A stretch of 11,314 nucleotides of DNA, taken from Pseudomonadota bacterium (lineage in GTDB: Bacteria; Bdellovibrionota; Oligoflexia; Oligoflexales; Oligoflexaceae). A program made the position numbers and the translations under genes. Shown one piece after another: positions 1 to 7,745 of the stretch. Position 1 is the stretch's first letter; each line of letters starts with the position of its first letter. The DNA lies in NCBI GenBank assembly GCA_029556045.1, contig JAKQGS010000240.1:1-11314 (forward strand), read 5' to 3'. The notes under the pieces are model-generated. The model was given only the letters and a program-made list of their open reading frames with translations. It was not told the origin of the DNA and made no database searches.

Positions 1-1
1 G

Positions 2-1981
2 GCTGAGTTGCGTTATGAGCAGCGCCGTTATTCCGGTTGGACTCTGAAATTGGAAAACATCCGGGACCGGGTCTGGATCGATCAGCGGCGCAACCGGGAA
101 CTTCTGGACGAGCGTACGTTCGGGTCTGGCGGAAGTTGTGACGGGCTGGCTCCCGGTGATGCCGCCTATGATGCCAATTCCTGTGCCGATAAAAAAGAAC
201 GTTATCGCGTGCCCTCCAATACCTGGCGGCATGCTCAGGAATGGCAGGGGCAGACCTTCCTGGCGCCGCGATTGTCATTTGTCAGTCATGGCAAGGTTCG
301 CTCTGATCATCGGTATATGGAGGACCTGAATTTACCGGACTCATTTGAGGAAGCTTTTGGTATGTCGGCGGCTGCCAATGCTTTTTCCACCGCCAAGGGG
401 CAATTTCACCTGGATGGCAAGGATTACTATTTAGGGTTGGGTGCCAACTTTGGCGATCACTCCCTGATGAACCAGCGGTTCAAGGGCTACCAGATGCCGA
501 CCCAGGCGACGATCATGAGTCGTACCTATGACATTTTGCCGGATGCCTCTCCCATGCCGCTTTATGCCAACCTTACGGTGGAGCAAAAGACCATCCGGGA
601 CTACACCACGTCCGAACCGGGGCTAACCGCTCCTATGGGAGAACTGGGGAGCGGTCGCTGGCAGCGGGCGGTGGTGGATGCGGTTTCCCCGATTTCCACC
701 CAAGGGGCGGTGACGGTGGACTATTTTGCCCAAGGAGAGGTGCGTGAAATTCAAGCCAATGGTCTGCCGGATCAAAGCAGCCAGATCGCCAGCTGGCGCA
801 CCGGATTTGCGTTTCGCCTTCCTCTGGATGGCATCGGATTATTGCCGGATATTTGGCAGCCGGACGATTGGGCCGATGATGGAGCCGGTAAGCGTTATCT
901 TCACCATCTGATGAACTGGAATCTGATATTTTCCACCCGCCCCAGTGTACGCCGCCGCGGCGACTATGGGGAGCTGCCGTCGTCGGTGTACTTTGGCAGC
1001 GATCGTAAGGTCTACCAGTCTGATAATGATGATGCGGTGCGTCTGGAAAACAGCATGGTGCCTCACCGGATGGTGACCCTGGCTACCAATCACCGTTGGC
1101 GGGTATACCGCAAGGGTTGGTCACTGGCCCAGGATCCGGCGGCCACCGGGGAAGAACCGCAGGCTCCTCTGAGTTACCGGGAACGATCCCGTCAGGAGCT
1201 ACTCAAAGCTCTCGAACAACCGCCAATCCCCTCCGATGAATTTATGGTGCAGACGCTGGGAACCGGTGTTTGGCAGGGGCAGAATTTTCAGGTGCGCCAG
1301 TACGATGAGCAGGAGCCCGTGCAGTGGAGCGCCGATATTTCCTACGATGCGATTCAGGAGCGCAACCGGCAAAAGACCATCGACAACAACCGGTTGTTGG
1401 AACAGGGACAAACCCCTGCCGATGGGCAACAGGCCATCGTGCGTTATCCCGACCTCCCCAAGTCGTGGATCGGCCCCAATTCCAGCCTGGCGGTGAATTA
1501 TGCCAGCTTTACATTAGGGAATACGGTCCGCTACAACATGTATCTGCGGACCTACGAGTCGATGGGATTTAGCCTGGGCCTGCCGCAATATGCGGCAACC
1601 CGCCTGGGGGGCGGCTATACGGTGGACAAAGATCCCCAACAAAATCCGGACAATCCGGATCAGTTTGACTACCTGCTGACGCGGGTGCGCACCCTGTCCC
1701 TGACCACCACCCTGATCCCCTGGGTCACCACCCGCGCCAGTTGGGCAAAAAAATCCGTGGCCAACGGCTCCAAAGATAGTTATGAAACACGGCTCGGCTG
1801 GGAGTACCTCTCGTCATCAGGCTGTTGGGGATTAAGATTCCTGCGGTCCAAGGATTTTGCCATGGACGAACGGGATGCAACCTATATATTGCAGCTGTCC
1901 GTAATTTTTATGGGACAACAACGTGGTCAGGATGTGGGAGCTCCCTTTGTGCGGGAGTTCCGCAACGAAGATGCCGGTTAG
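2..1981 (+). CDS. lptD: LPS-assembly outer-membrane protein LptD, C-terminal part (5' end cut by window)
   Basis: LptD is the outer-membrane beta-barrel that, with the lipoprotein LptE, inserts lipopolysaccharide into the outer leaflet. The frame is open from the left edge, so the gene starts upstream and the TTG at 8 is not a credible start. About 659 codons remain, rich in alternating aromatic and polar residues as in barrel strands. The best family clue is the C-terminal end: a strand of the form Y-L-S-S-S-G-C-W-G-L-R-F, then a D-E-R-D-A-T-Y strand and a final strand ending V-I-F, matching the cysteine-bearing terminal barrel strands of LptD. Three cysteines are visible (44, 59 and 606, counting the TTG at 8 as 1). 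E. coli has two adjacent cysteines at the C-terminal site, whereas here there is one. The stop TAG is 27 nt before speD, suggesting co-transcription. The call rests on the C-terminal pattern and size; the diagnostic N-terminal OstA-like domain lies outside the window. Confidence 0.8.
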   Translation, partial: AELRYEQRRYSGWTLKLENIRDRVWIDQRRNRELLDERTFGSGGSCDGLAPGDAAYDANSCADKKERYRVPSNTWRHAQEWQGQTFLAPRLSFVSHGKVRSDHRYMEDLNLPDSFEEAFGMSAAANAFSTAKGQFHLDGKDYYLGLGANFGDHSLMNQRFKGYQMPTQATIMSRTYDILPDASPMPLYANLTVEQKTIRDYTTSEPGLTAPMGELGSGRWQRAVVDAVSPISTQGAVTVDYFAQGEVREIQANGLPDQSSQIASWRTGFAFRLPLDGIGLLPDIWQPDDWADDGAGKRYLHHLMNWNLIFSTRPSVRRRGDYGELPSSVYFGSDRKVYQSDNDDAVRLENSMVPHRMVTLATNHRWRVYRKGWSLAQDPAATGEEPQAPLSYRERSRQELLKALEQPPIPSDEFMVQTLGTGVWQGQNFQVRQYDEQEPVQWSADISYDAIQERNRQKTIDNNRLLEQGQTPADGQQAIVRYPDLPKSWIGPNSSLAVNYASFTLGNTVRYNMYLRTYESMGFSLGLPQYAATRLGGGYTVDKDPQQNPDNPDQFDYLLTRVRTLSLTTTLIPWVTTRASWAKKSVANGSKDSYETRLGWEYLSSSGCWGLRFLRSKDFAMDERDATYILQLSVIFMGQQRGQDVGAPFVREFRNEDAG

Positions 1982-2008
1982 ACCGGTTGGTTCAGAGGAG
2001 AGGAAACA

Positions 2009-2785
2009 ATGGAAATGAAACGCACCATGCCGTTTGACGACCCGGTCAAATTGGAAGGCTTTAACAATCTGACCAAAGCCCTCAGTTTCAATCTTTATGA
2101 TTTTTGCGTGGCTCGGAATGCGCGGGAGCGTGAAGCCTATGTGAATTATATTCACGATCGTTTTTCCGCCGCCAAAGTCACCGGCGTATTGAAGGGTATT
2201 TGCGAGATCATTGAAGCCAATATTCTGGCGGTTTCCGATCAGGACTATGATCCCTGGGGCGCCAGCTCCATGGTGCTGATGAGCGATATCAAAGGCGGCG
2301 GAGGCCAGTTTGCCCACAAGGCGATGCATTTGGACAAAAGCCACATTTGCGCTCACACCTATCCGGACTTTCGCAATGACGGCACCGTCTGTTCGTTTCG
2401 GATCGATATCGATATCGCCACCTGTGGCGAAATTTCCCCGTTGAGGGCTTTAAACTATATGTTCTCCGCGTTTGAATCCGACGTGGTGGTGATCGACTAC
2501 GTGGTGCGGGGTTATACACGGGATGCCAGTGGACGCCGGGTTTACCTGGACCACGAAGTCCGCAGCATCCAGGACTATATCAATCCTGAGATTCTCAAGG
2601 ACTATTACTGCGTGGATCTGGCTCTGCAATCCGACAATATCTGGCAGACCAAAATGCTGCGCACCAACTGTCGGGAAGATACCTACTTCCTCGAGAAGGT
2701 CGATCTGGCGTCGCCGGAGATCCGCTCTTATCTGGACTTGGTCAAGAAGGAAATGCGGGGTGTGCTTTACATGTGGCCAGATTAA
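2009..2785 (+). CDS. speD: S-adenosylmethionine decarboxylase proenzyme, E. coli type
   Basis: This cytoplasmic pyruvoyl enzyme decarboxylates S-adenosylmethionine to give the aminopropyl donor for spermidine synthesis. At 258 aa it is close to the 264 aa of E. coli SpeD, and it aligns by eye along nearly its whole length: G-F-N-N-L-T-K near residue 18, Q-D-Y-D-P-W-G-A-S near 78, L-D-K-S-H-I-C near 108, T-C-G-E-I-S-P-L near 138 and the conserved D-H-E near 181. Ser111 in L-D-K-S-H is the expected self-cleavage site that becomes the pyruvoyl group, and Cys139 matches the conserved active-site cysteine. The ATG at 2009 is preceded by a purine-rich AGAGGAGAGG at 1994-2003, which supports this start over the in-frame ATGs at 2015 and 2027. 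It follows lptD after 27 nt on the same strand. The usual partner speE (spermidine synthase) is not in the window. Confidence 0.95.
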   Translation: MEMKRTMPFDDPVKLEGFNNLTKALSFNLYDFCVARNAREREAYVNYIHDRFSAAKVTGVLKGICEIIEANILAVSDQDYDPWGASSMVLMSDIKGGGGQFAHKAMHLDKSHICAHTYPDFRNDGTVCSFRIDIDIATCGEISPLRALNYMFSAFESDVVVIDYVVRGYTRDASGRRVYLDHEVRSIQDYINPEILKDYYCVDLALQSDNIWQTKMLRTNCREDTYFLEKVDLASPEIRSYLDLVKKEMRGVLYMWPD

Positions 2786-3087
2786 TTTGGGAAGCATGAT
2801 CGATGGATAGTGTCGGTGATATTTTTATTTGAGTTCCTATTTTCCTACGACTACTTCAGGGTTCGCTCAGGCGAATGTGCTCGACGATCTATCGTTAGCT
2901 TACCGATTTGGCTCATAATATTTGCAGGTAAAATTGACAAGATACCGACTAATTAGTGACTTAAATTCTCAAGAGACCGCATAAATTTACAAAAACATTT
3001 GAATTATTCTATGGTGCTTTAACCTATGGAATCGCTTACTTATTGTGGTAGTATGTCGGCTTATTTGAGTACCTAGGGGAGATTTGC
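2786..3087. other. AT-rich intergenic region between speD and the AsmA-family gene
   Basis: No convincing gene is present in these 302 bases. There is a perfect -35-like TTGACA at 2934-2939, but no good -10 hexamer at normal spacing; the nearest AT-rich hexamer, TTAAAT at 2961-2966, is 21 bases away. A weak -10-like TAGTAT lies at 3049-3054. A 5-bp hairpin (TTCGC at 2862-2866, GCGAA at 2871-2875, 4-base loop) has no T-run after it, so it is not a clear terminator. The promoter of the downstream gene is probably in the AT-rich stretch 2930-3060, but I cannot fix it. A good Shine-Dalgarno sequence, AGGGGAGA at 3075-3082, serves the ATG at 3088. Confidence 0.5.
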
Positions 3088-5643
3088 ATGCAGGCCATGA
3101 AGAAAGTGTTGATCGCAGTGGGGGTGTTGATTGGGACCCTTCTCGCGCTGGCGGTGCTTATTCCGCTTTTCATAAACATTGACCAGTATCGGCCGCAAAT
3201 TCTACAGGTAGCGAATGATCGGCTTAACGGAAAATTGGGGATGGAAAAACTCTCCCTCTCTCTGTGGGGGCAGGTCAAAATCACCATCGACAAATTAGAT
3301 CTGCAGGATGCTGCTGGTAAGCCGGTTATCAATGTGGGGCAGGCTTATGTCCACATTCCATTTTCGTCGGTTCTGAGTGGGGATCCGCACGTCACCCTGC
3401 GTTTGGATAAGCCTGATATCCACGTCAGCAAGGATGCCAAGGGTCAAATGAATCTCATGACCCTGATGAAGCCAACCCCTGCCGGAGGTGGCGGGGCTCC
3501 CGCAGAAAAAACACCGGCACCAGCGGATGGTGGGGGAAGCTTTCAGGACTCCAAAATATTTTCTCTGGTGTTTAATGCCCATGCGGATGTTGCCATTGAA
3601 CATGGTCAGTTGATTTACCTGGACGAAACTTTGGGACTGGACCAGAGCCTCAAGGATTTTAATATCCTGCTGCAGGACATTTCCATGTCTCGCACCATGA
3701 AACTGGCGATTTGGTCGGAGGTCGGCACGCAGTTTGGTGAGTCCATCAAAGTTCAGGGACCTTTGCGTATTGAGGGGCAGGTGACCCCGAAGTTCACAGG
3801 GGTAGCATTTCGAAATGTTTCCCTTGACCTCACGACCGTATTAGATCCCCTGGATATAAAAGTTGGAACGGTTTTGCACAAAGCGCCCCAGGTTCCCGCC
3901 AATCTCAAAGTGGTCGGGGAGCTGTCGTCCGAACAAATCAACCTTTCCCAGTTGGAGGTTCGATTTCATAATGCCGAGATCAAAGGCAAACTCCGTCTCT
4001 CAGACCTGACGGCAGTAGCCGATCAGGTCGCCAAGCCCCGGTTGTTTTTGGACCTGGCATCAAATCCCATCAGTATCAAATCCTGGGACACCGTGATTTT
4101 GCCCCTTCAGGGGCGTGAATTGCAGGGGGTGATGGATCTGAAAACCCATGCAGAAGGTGCCTTTGAAAATCTGGCTTACGAGGCCCGTTTGGGAATCAAG
4201 GATTTTTCAGCGGCAGTGCCCGGTCTGCCGGTCAAACCGGTATTTCAGGCACAGGTGGTGGTGGTAACCGATGAGGTGAAGGATCTTACGGTGGACATGA
4301 GTGCGCCGGAAAACCATCTGGCTATCAAGGGTCACCTGAAAAATTTCAAAGCACCTAAAGTTGCCCTGCAGGTGCATTCCAATGGGCTGAATCTGGATAA
4401 AATTCTTCCTCCTCCCACAGAACCGACTGGGGAGCAGAGCAAGGCCGGGACAAAAGCGGGGGTACCGGCCACAACAGCCAGCACGGCGCCCAAAGAGCCT
4501 GGACCGGATGTGGACGGAATGCTGGAAGGTATCAAAGACAATGAATTCATCAAGTCGCTGCAGGTGCAGCTGGGTGTTGATATCAAGAAGTTTCAGGGTT
4601 TCAAGGTTAAGGCGGACAATATCCAGATGGATCTGGCAGTGAGGGATCTGGAGGCACACCTACGGAAGTTCGCATTGGTGGTGTTTAAGGGTCAGGTGGG
4701 ACTCGATGCCAAGATCGATCTTAAGCCAAAACGTCCCACTTACGACATGAACCTGAGTCTGAATAACCTGGACATGCAAGATGCCGTGACATCCCAATTT
4801 GAATCATTCCGCAATACGATCCTCGGCCATCTCACATTAAAAGCCTCTGGCCGGGGAGAAAGCCTGAATCCCGATCTGATTTTGACGAATTTGGACCTCA
4901 AAGGAAATTTAAGTATTCGGGATGCCACATTCGCCACGATCGATGTGGGCAAGATGGCCCGTGATGGTGTGGTGAATTCAGCCAAAGATATTGAGAAAAA
5001 ATTGTCTACGGTCGGTATCAAGGTTCCACCGCTAAAGGAATTGCCCGGTAAGGCCGTGAAATACAAAACCATCAGCTCCGACTTTGCACTGCTGGCGGGT
5101 CGATTTACAGCTCCGAACTTCCGTGCGGAGTCTTACCCGCAAGCGGGCCTGGATCTGCAGGGGTCCACCGAGCTGGGACTCGTCGACGACAGCTTAAGCG
5201 CCGAATGGTTCATGGTGGACAGTCACAACTGGCTGGGACTCAATGAATACAACGTCAAGGAGCAGGGTGTTGGAATCAAAAAAATCTTTTCGGAAAAAGG
5301 GCAACCGGTCCGTCTTCCGGTCAAGGTCGGATGCAAGCTGAGTGAGCCATGTTTTGATTATGCGGCGATTCCGGAGCATCTTGGCAGGGTGGCGATGGCC
5401 AATGTCGAGCAGCAATTCTTAAAGGGGGCCCGCACCAAAGCGCAGCAGGAGGTGCAAAAAAAGCTAGATGAGGCCCGTGCGCAAATGGAAGCCAAAAAGA
5501 AAGAGGTGGAGGCCACCCTGAAAAAACACGAAGACGAGCAAAAACGCATCGCCAAGCAAAGGCTGGAAGAGGAAAAAAAGAAAGCTGGCAAGGAAATTGG
5601 CGACAAACTGAAAAAAGATCTGAAAGGCAAGCTGCCTTTTTGA
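3088..5643 (+). CDS. AsmA-family inner-membrane-anchored envelope protein
   Basis: AsmA-family proteins are anchored in the inner membrane, project into the periplasm and are linked to outer-membrane assembly and lipid transport. At 851 aa, residues 5-30 form one hydrophobic anchor, followed by an N-terminal AsmA pattern (F-I-N-I-D-Q-Y-R-P-Q-I near 28-38, then N-G-K-L and a W-G-Q-V-K-I strand). A Pro/Ala/Gly linker lies at about 128-151 and a second at about 440-476; the rest is amphipathic beta-type sequence typical of the family. Residues from about 775 to the end are very rich in Lys, Glu, Gln and Ala and should form a long charged coiled coil, which is unusual for AsmA. Cys749 and Cys755 lie just before it and could form a disulfide. 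The start at 3088 is chosen because AGGGGAGA lies 5 nt upstream; the ATG at 3097 is 14 nt from it. The gene stands alone, with a 302-nt gap before it and 102 nt after. It is not specifically asmA, tamB, yhdP or yicH by anything visible. Confidence 0.85.
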   Translation: MQAMKKVLIAVGVLIGTLLALAVLIPLFINIDQYRPQILQVANDRLNGKLGMEKLSLSLWGQVKITIDKLDLQDAAGKPVINVGQAYVHIPFSSVLSGDPHVTLRLDKPDIHVSKDAKGQMNLMTLMKPTPAGGGGAPAEKTPAPADGGGSFQDSKIFSLVFNAHADVAIEHGQLIYLDETLGLDQSLKDFNILLQDISMSRTMKLAIWSEVGTQFGESIKVQGPLRIEGQVTPKFTGVAFRNVSLDLTTVLDPLDIKVGTVLHKAPQVPANLKVVGELSSEQINLSQLEVRFHNAEIKGKLRLSDLTAVADQVAKPRLFLDLASNPISIKSWDTVILPLQGRELQGVMDLKTHAEGAFENLAYEARLGIKDFSAAVPGLPVKPVFQAQVVVVTDEVKDLTVDMSAPENHLAIKGHLKNFKAPKVALQVHSNGLNLDKILPPPTEPTGEQSKAGTKAGVPATTASTAPKEPGPDVDGMLEGIKDNEFIKSLQVQLGVDIKKFQGFKVKADNIQMDLAVRDLEAHLRKFALVVFKGQVGLDAKIDLKPKRPTYDMNLSLNNLDMQDAVTSQFESFRNTILGHLTLKASGRGESLNPDLILTNLDLKGNLSIRDATFATIDVGKMARDGVVNSAKDIEKKLSTVGIKVPPLKELPGKAVKYKTISSDFALLAGRFTAPNFRAESYPQAGLDLQGSTELGLVDDSLSAEWFMVDSHNWLGLNEYNVKEQGVGIKKIFSEKGQPVRLPVKVGCKLSEPCFDYAAIPEHLGRVAMANVEQQFLKGARTKAQQEVQKKLDEARAQMEAKKKEVEATLKKHEDEQKRIAKQRLEEEKKKAGKEIGDKLKKDLKGKLPF

Positions 5644-5650
5644 AGATCTT
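5615..5650 (+). terminator. Two-part hairpin spanning the stop codon of the AsmA-family gene
   Basis: An inner 7-bp stem pairs AAAGGCA (5623-5629) with TGCCTTT (5633-5639) around a 3-base loop, and five Ts run at 5637-5641. An outer 7-bp stem pairs AAGATCT (5615-5621) with AGATCTT (5644-5650). The inner stem resembles a rho-independent terminator that begins inside the coding sequence, but the T-run is partly in the stem and short. The structure could equally slow mRNA decay. Confidence 0.45.
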
Positions 5651-5745
5651 CGATTATGATGCAAGGATACGTTTCGAAAAGTCGATACAATGATTTACGA
5701 CCTTCCTCGCAAAACGGATGAGGGTAGGGCAGGGGGCAAGGACGC

Positions 5746-6264
5746 ATGAAATCCTTAGTGAGTGCTTTGTTATTGTGGTTTGGACTCACATCAGGGGCTT
5801 GGGCCACGAACGTTGCGGGTAAGTTCTCCACTGAAAACGATATGGGGATCGGTGTGGGGCTTGGTTCAGTGGACGGCATCAGCATGTATTACCGCATGGA
5901 TCAGTCCGCATTTGCCCAAGGTTTTTTGTCGTTCAGTGATGGAGCGGATTATTACATATCCGGCGATTACTGTTTTCAATACCCTGGTACTTTCATTGAT
6001 GCCCCGTATCTTGTGCCCTACTACTGCCTCGGGGGATTTATCATGGAGGTGGATTGGGGTTACTACCATGGGCGCTGGTGGTCGCGGCGCGGTGACTGGG
6101 ATGATCATACCACCTTTATAGGAGCTCATGTTCCGCTGGGATTGCAGGTGTTTATTCCCCAGACGCCACTTCAGGTCTATGGAGAGCTGGCACCATCCCT
6201 GTTTATTACCCCAGGGACATACGTGTCGATGTTTATACAATTAGGTATTCGTTTCTTATTTTAA
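5746..6264 (+). CDS. Small outer-membrane beta-barrel protein, BAPKO_0422-like
   Basis: The 172-aa product has an N-terminal signal peptide (residues 1-20, hydrophobic core L-L-L-W-F-G-L, likely cut after A-W-A), so the mature protein is about 150 residues. It is rich in Gly and aromatic residues and ends in G-I-R-F-L-F, a terminal phenylalanine strand typical of BAM-assembled barrels. The C-terminal order H-V-P-L-G-L-Q then Y-G-E-L-A-P then G-I-R-F resembles small 8-stranded barrels of the BAPKO_0422 type (DUF3996-like); this is from memory, not a search. Two cysteines near residues 76 and 92 could form a disulfide. A compact insert after residue 100 is extremely rich in Trp, Tyr, Arg and Asp and is probably an exposed loop. 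The start has AAGGA 3 nt upstream and AGGGGG 9 nt upstream. Substrate and function are unknown. Its stop codon overlaps the left end of the repeat element at 6261. Confidence 0.65.
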   Translation: MKSLVSALLLWFGLTSGAWATNVAGKFSTENDMGIGVGLGSVDGISMYYRMDQSAFAQGFLSFSDGADYYISGDYCFQYPGTFIDAPYLVPYYCLGGFIMEVDWGYYHGRWWSRRGDWDDHTTFIGAHVPLGLQVFIPQTPLQVYGELAPSLFITPGTYVSMFIQLGIRFLF

Positions 6265-6387
6265 AAGTCATCTCATAAATACGCTGGCGTTGTTGCTTGG
6301 TCGGCTGCGGTCCTCATTGAGGCGAGTCTCAACTGCGGTCCTCGCCTCCCGCGCGACTAGCCATCCTAATCATGATATGACTTTTAA
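6261..6387. repeat. MITE-like element with terminal inverted repeats
   Basis: The ends are an exact 11-bp inverted repeat: TTAAAAGTCAT at 6261-6271 and ATGACTTTTAA at 6377-6387. Continuing inward, about 22 of 27 positions still match as imperfect repeats. TTAA at both tips could be a target duplication, or a TA duplication of the IS630/Tc1 type. Inside are an 11-bp direct repeat, CTGCGGTCCTC at 6305-6315 and 6333-6343, and an 8-bp inverted repeat, GAGGCGAG at 6319-6326 with CTCGCCTC at 6341-6348. There is no room for a transposase. It lies between the convergent outer-membrane protein gene and purA, and its left tip includes the stop codon of the former. It may be a non-autonomous mobile element, a REP-like sequence or simply a bidirectional terminator; copy number in the genome would decide. 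Confidence 0.6.
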
Positions 6388-6410
6388 TTTTCATCGGTTC
6401 CCCATTAAAT

Positions 6411-7673
6411 CTAACGATAGAGGGCATCCGTGCGGTTGACACCGGTTCCTACCATTGTCACGGGACAACCAACCGCCTTTTCAACAGCCCGCACGTAATT
6501 TTGGGCCGCCTCCGGCAGGTCGCTGATTTTACCGCTGCGGGGAATATCCTCCTGCCAGCCGGGATAAGATTCATAAATGGGTTGGCATTGGGACAGAATT
6601 TCGTGGTCCCAGGGGAACTCTGTTAATTTACCAAGCTTGGGATGCTGGTAAGCGACGGCGATTTTAATTTCCGGTAGTCCGGTGAGGATATCCATTTTAT
6701 TCAGGATGATTCCATCAAAACCATTCACCTCCTTGCAGTAACGCATGGCTACAGCATCAAACCAGCCGCAACGGCGAGGACGTCCGGTGGTGGCCCCAAA
6801 CTCCTGCCCTTTGGAGGCCATATGCTGCCCGGCGGCGTCTTTTAACTCAGTCGGGAAGGGACCTTCGCCAACACGGGTGGTGTAGGCTTTACCGACCCCC
6901 AGAATCTGTTTAACCAGCCGGGGGGAAAAGCCGATGCTGGAAAATGCCCCTCCCGCAGAGGTGGAGCTGGAGGTCACATAGGGATAGGTGCCATGGTTGA
7001 TGTCCAGCAGTGCTCCCTGAGCACCTTCCAGCAGTAGTTGATCGCCACGGTTGATGGCCTGACGGATCTGAGATTCCGCATCACACACAAAGGGGGCCAA
7101 CATTTCGGCGGCGTTATGAAAAGCCTCCCAGGAGGCGGTGTCGGCTTTGAGCACATCCGCAAATTCGACAGAGTTCTGCGTCATGTCTTGAATCCACTGC
7201 AGACGGCGTGAGGTCTGGATATAGTCCCCCAGGCGCAGTCCCGATCGGGAGGCTTTTTCAGCGTAGGTTGGGCCGATGCCCCGTTTGGTGGTGCCAATGG
7301 GATTGTGGCTTTCCCTCTCTTTTTTGCCGTCGAGATAAATATGCCATGGTGAGATGACGTGGGCCCGGGCGGACAGCCACAGGCGATCGGGAGCCACCGT
7401 GGCAATTTTGGAAACTTTTTTGATTTCTTCCACGAGTTGGGCGGGATTTACCACCACGCCGGCCCCCAGGGCACATGTTTGATGGGGCTGGAAAATTCCG
7501 CTGGGAATCTGGTGCAGGACGATTTTTTCACCATTGACGTAGAGGGTGTGCCCAGCGTTATTGCCACCCTGGTAGCGGGCCACGACTTTGGTGTCTTTGC
7601 CCAGGATATCGATCCACTTGCCTTTGCCCTCGTCGCCCCATTGTGCTCCCACCAAGATCGTCACATTACTCAT
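6411..7673 (-). CDS. purA: Adenylosuccinate synthetase
   Basis: PurA is cytoplasmic and joins IMP to aspartate using GTP, giving adenylosuccinate, the first committed step to AMP. At 420 aa it is slightly shorter than the usual 425-435. The N-terminus carries the signature Q-W-G-D-E-G-K-G-K (residues 11-19) with catalytic Asp14, followed by G-N-N-A-G-H-T (37-43) with catalytic His42. G-T-T-K-R-G-I-G-P (127-135) is the IMP/loop signature, G-A-T-T-G-R-P-R-R-C-G-W-F-D lies at 293-306, and N-K-M-D replaces the more usual T-K-L-D GTP-base motif. The ATG at 7673 has an AGGGGGA Shine-Dalgarno (complement of 7684-7690) 10 nt upstream. It lies 72 nt downstream of the coiled-coil gene on the same strand, so it may share its transcript. 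The C-terminus ends in A-L-Y-R, not the frequent E-T-I-type tail, which I regard as lineage variation. Confidence 0.97.
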   Translation of the reverse strand: MSNVTILVGAQWGDEGKGKWIDILGKDTKVVARYQGGNNAGHTLYVNGEKIVLHQIPSGIFQPHQTCALGAGVVVNPAQLVEEIKKVSKIATVAPDRLWLSARAHVISPWHIYLDGKKERESHNPIGTTKRGIGPTYAEKASRSGLRLGDYIQTSRRLQWIQDMTQNSVEFADVLKADTASWEAFHNAAEMLAPFVCDAESQIRQAINRGDQLLLEGAQGALLDINHGTYPYVTSSSTSAGGAFSSIGFSPRLVKQILGVGKAYTTRVGEGPFPTELKDAAGQHMASKGQEFGATTGRPRRCGWFDAVAMRYCKEVNGFDGIILNKMDILTGLPEIKIAVAYQHPKLGKLTEFPWDHEILSQCQPIYESYPGWQEDIPRSGKISDLPEAAQNYVRAVEKAVGCPVTMVGTGVNRTDALYR

Positions 7674-7745
7674 GGTCTCGAAGTCCCCCTTGAAATGGCC
7701 TTAGGTCCCTGTTTCTAACGCAGTTTTGGGGGGTATGTCTAGACG

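Noticed and set aside
1832..2356. A 174-codon minus-strand open frame across the lptD-speD junction
   Set aside because: It overlaps two well-supported genes on the other strand and shows no recognisable protein pattern.
3026..3076. A 16-codon open frame just upstream of the AsmA-family gene, possibly a leader peptide
   Set aside because: There is no Shine-Dalgarno sequence before its ATG and no regulatory codon run or attenuator hairpin.
5358..5885. A 175-codon minus-strand open frame rich in Ser, Phe and Cys
   Set aside because: Its composition is the reverse complement of the lysine/glutamate-rich coiled coil of the AsmA-family gene, so it is a shadow.
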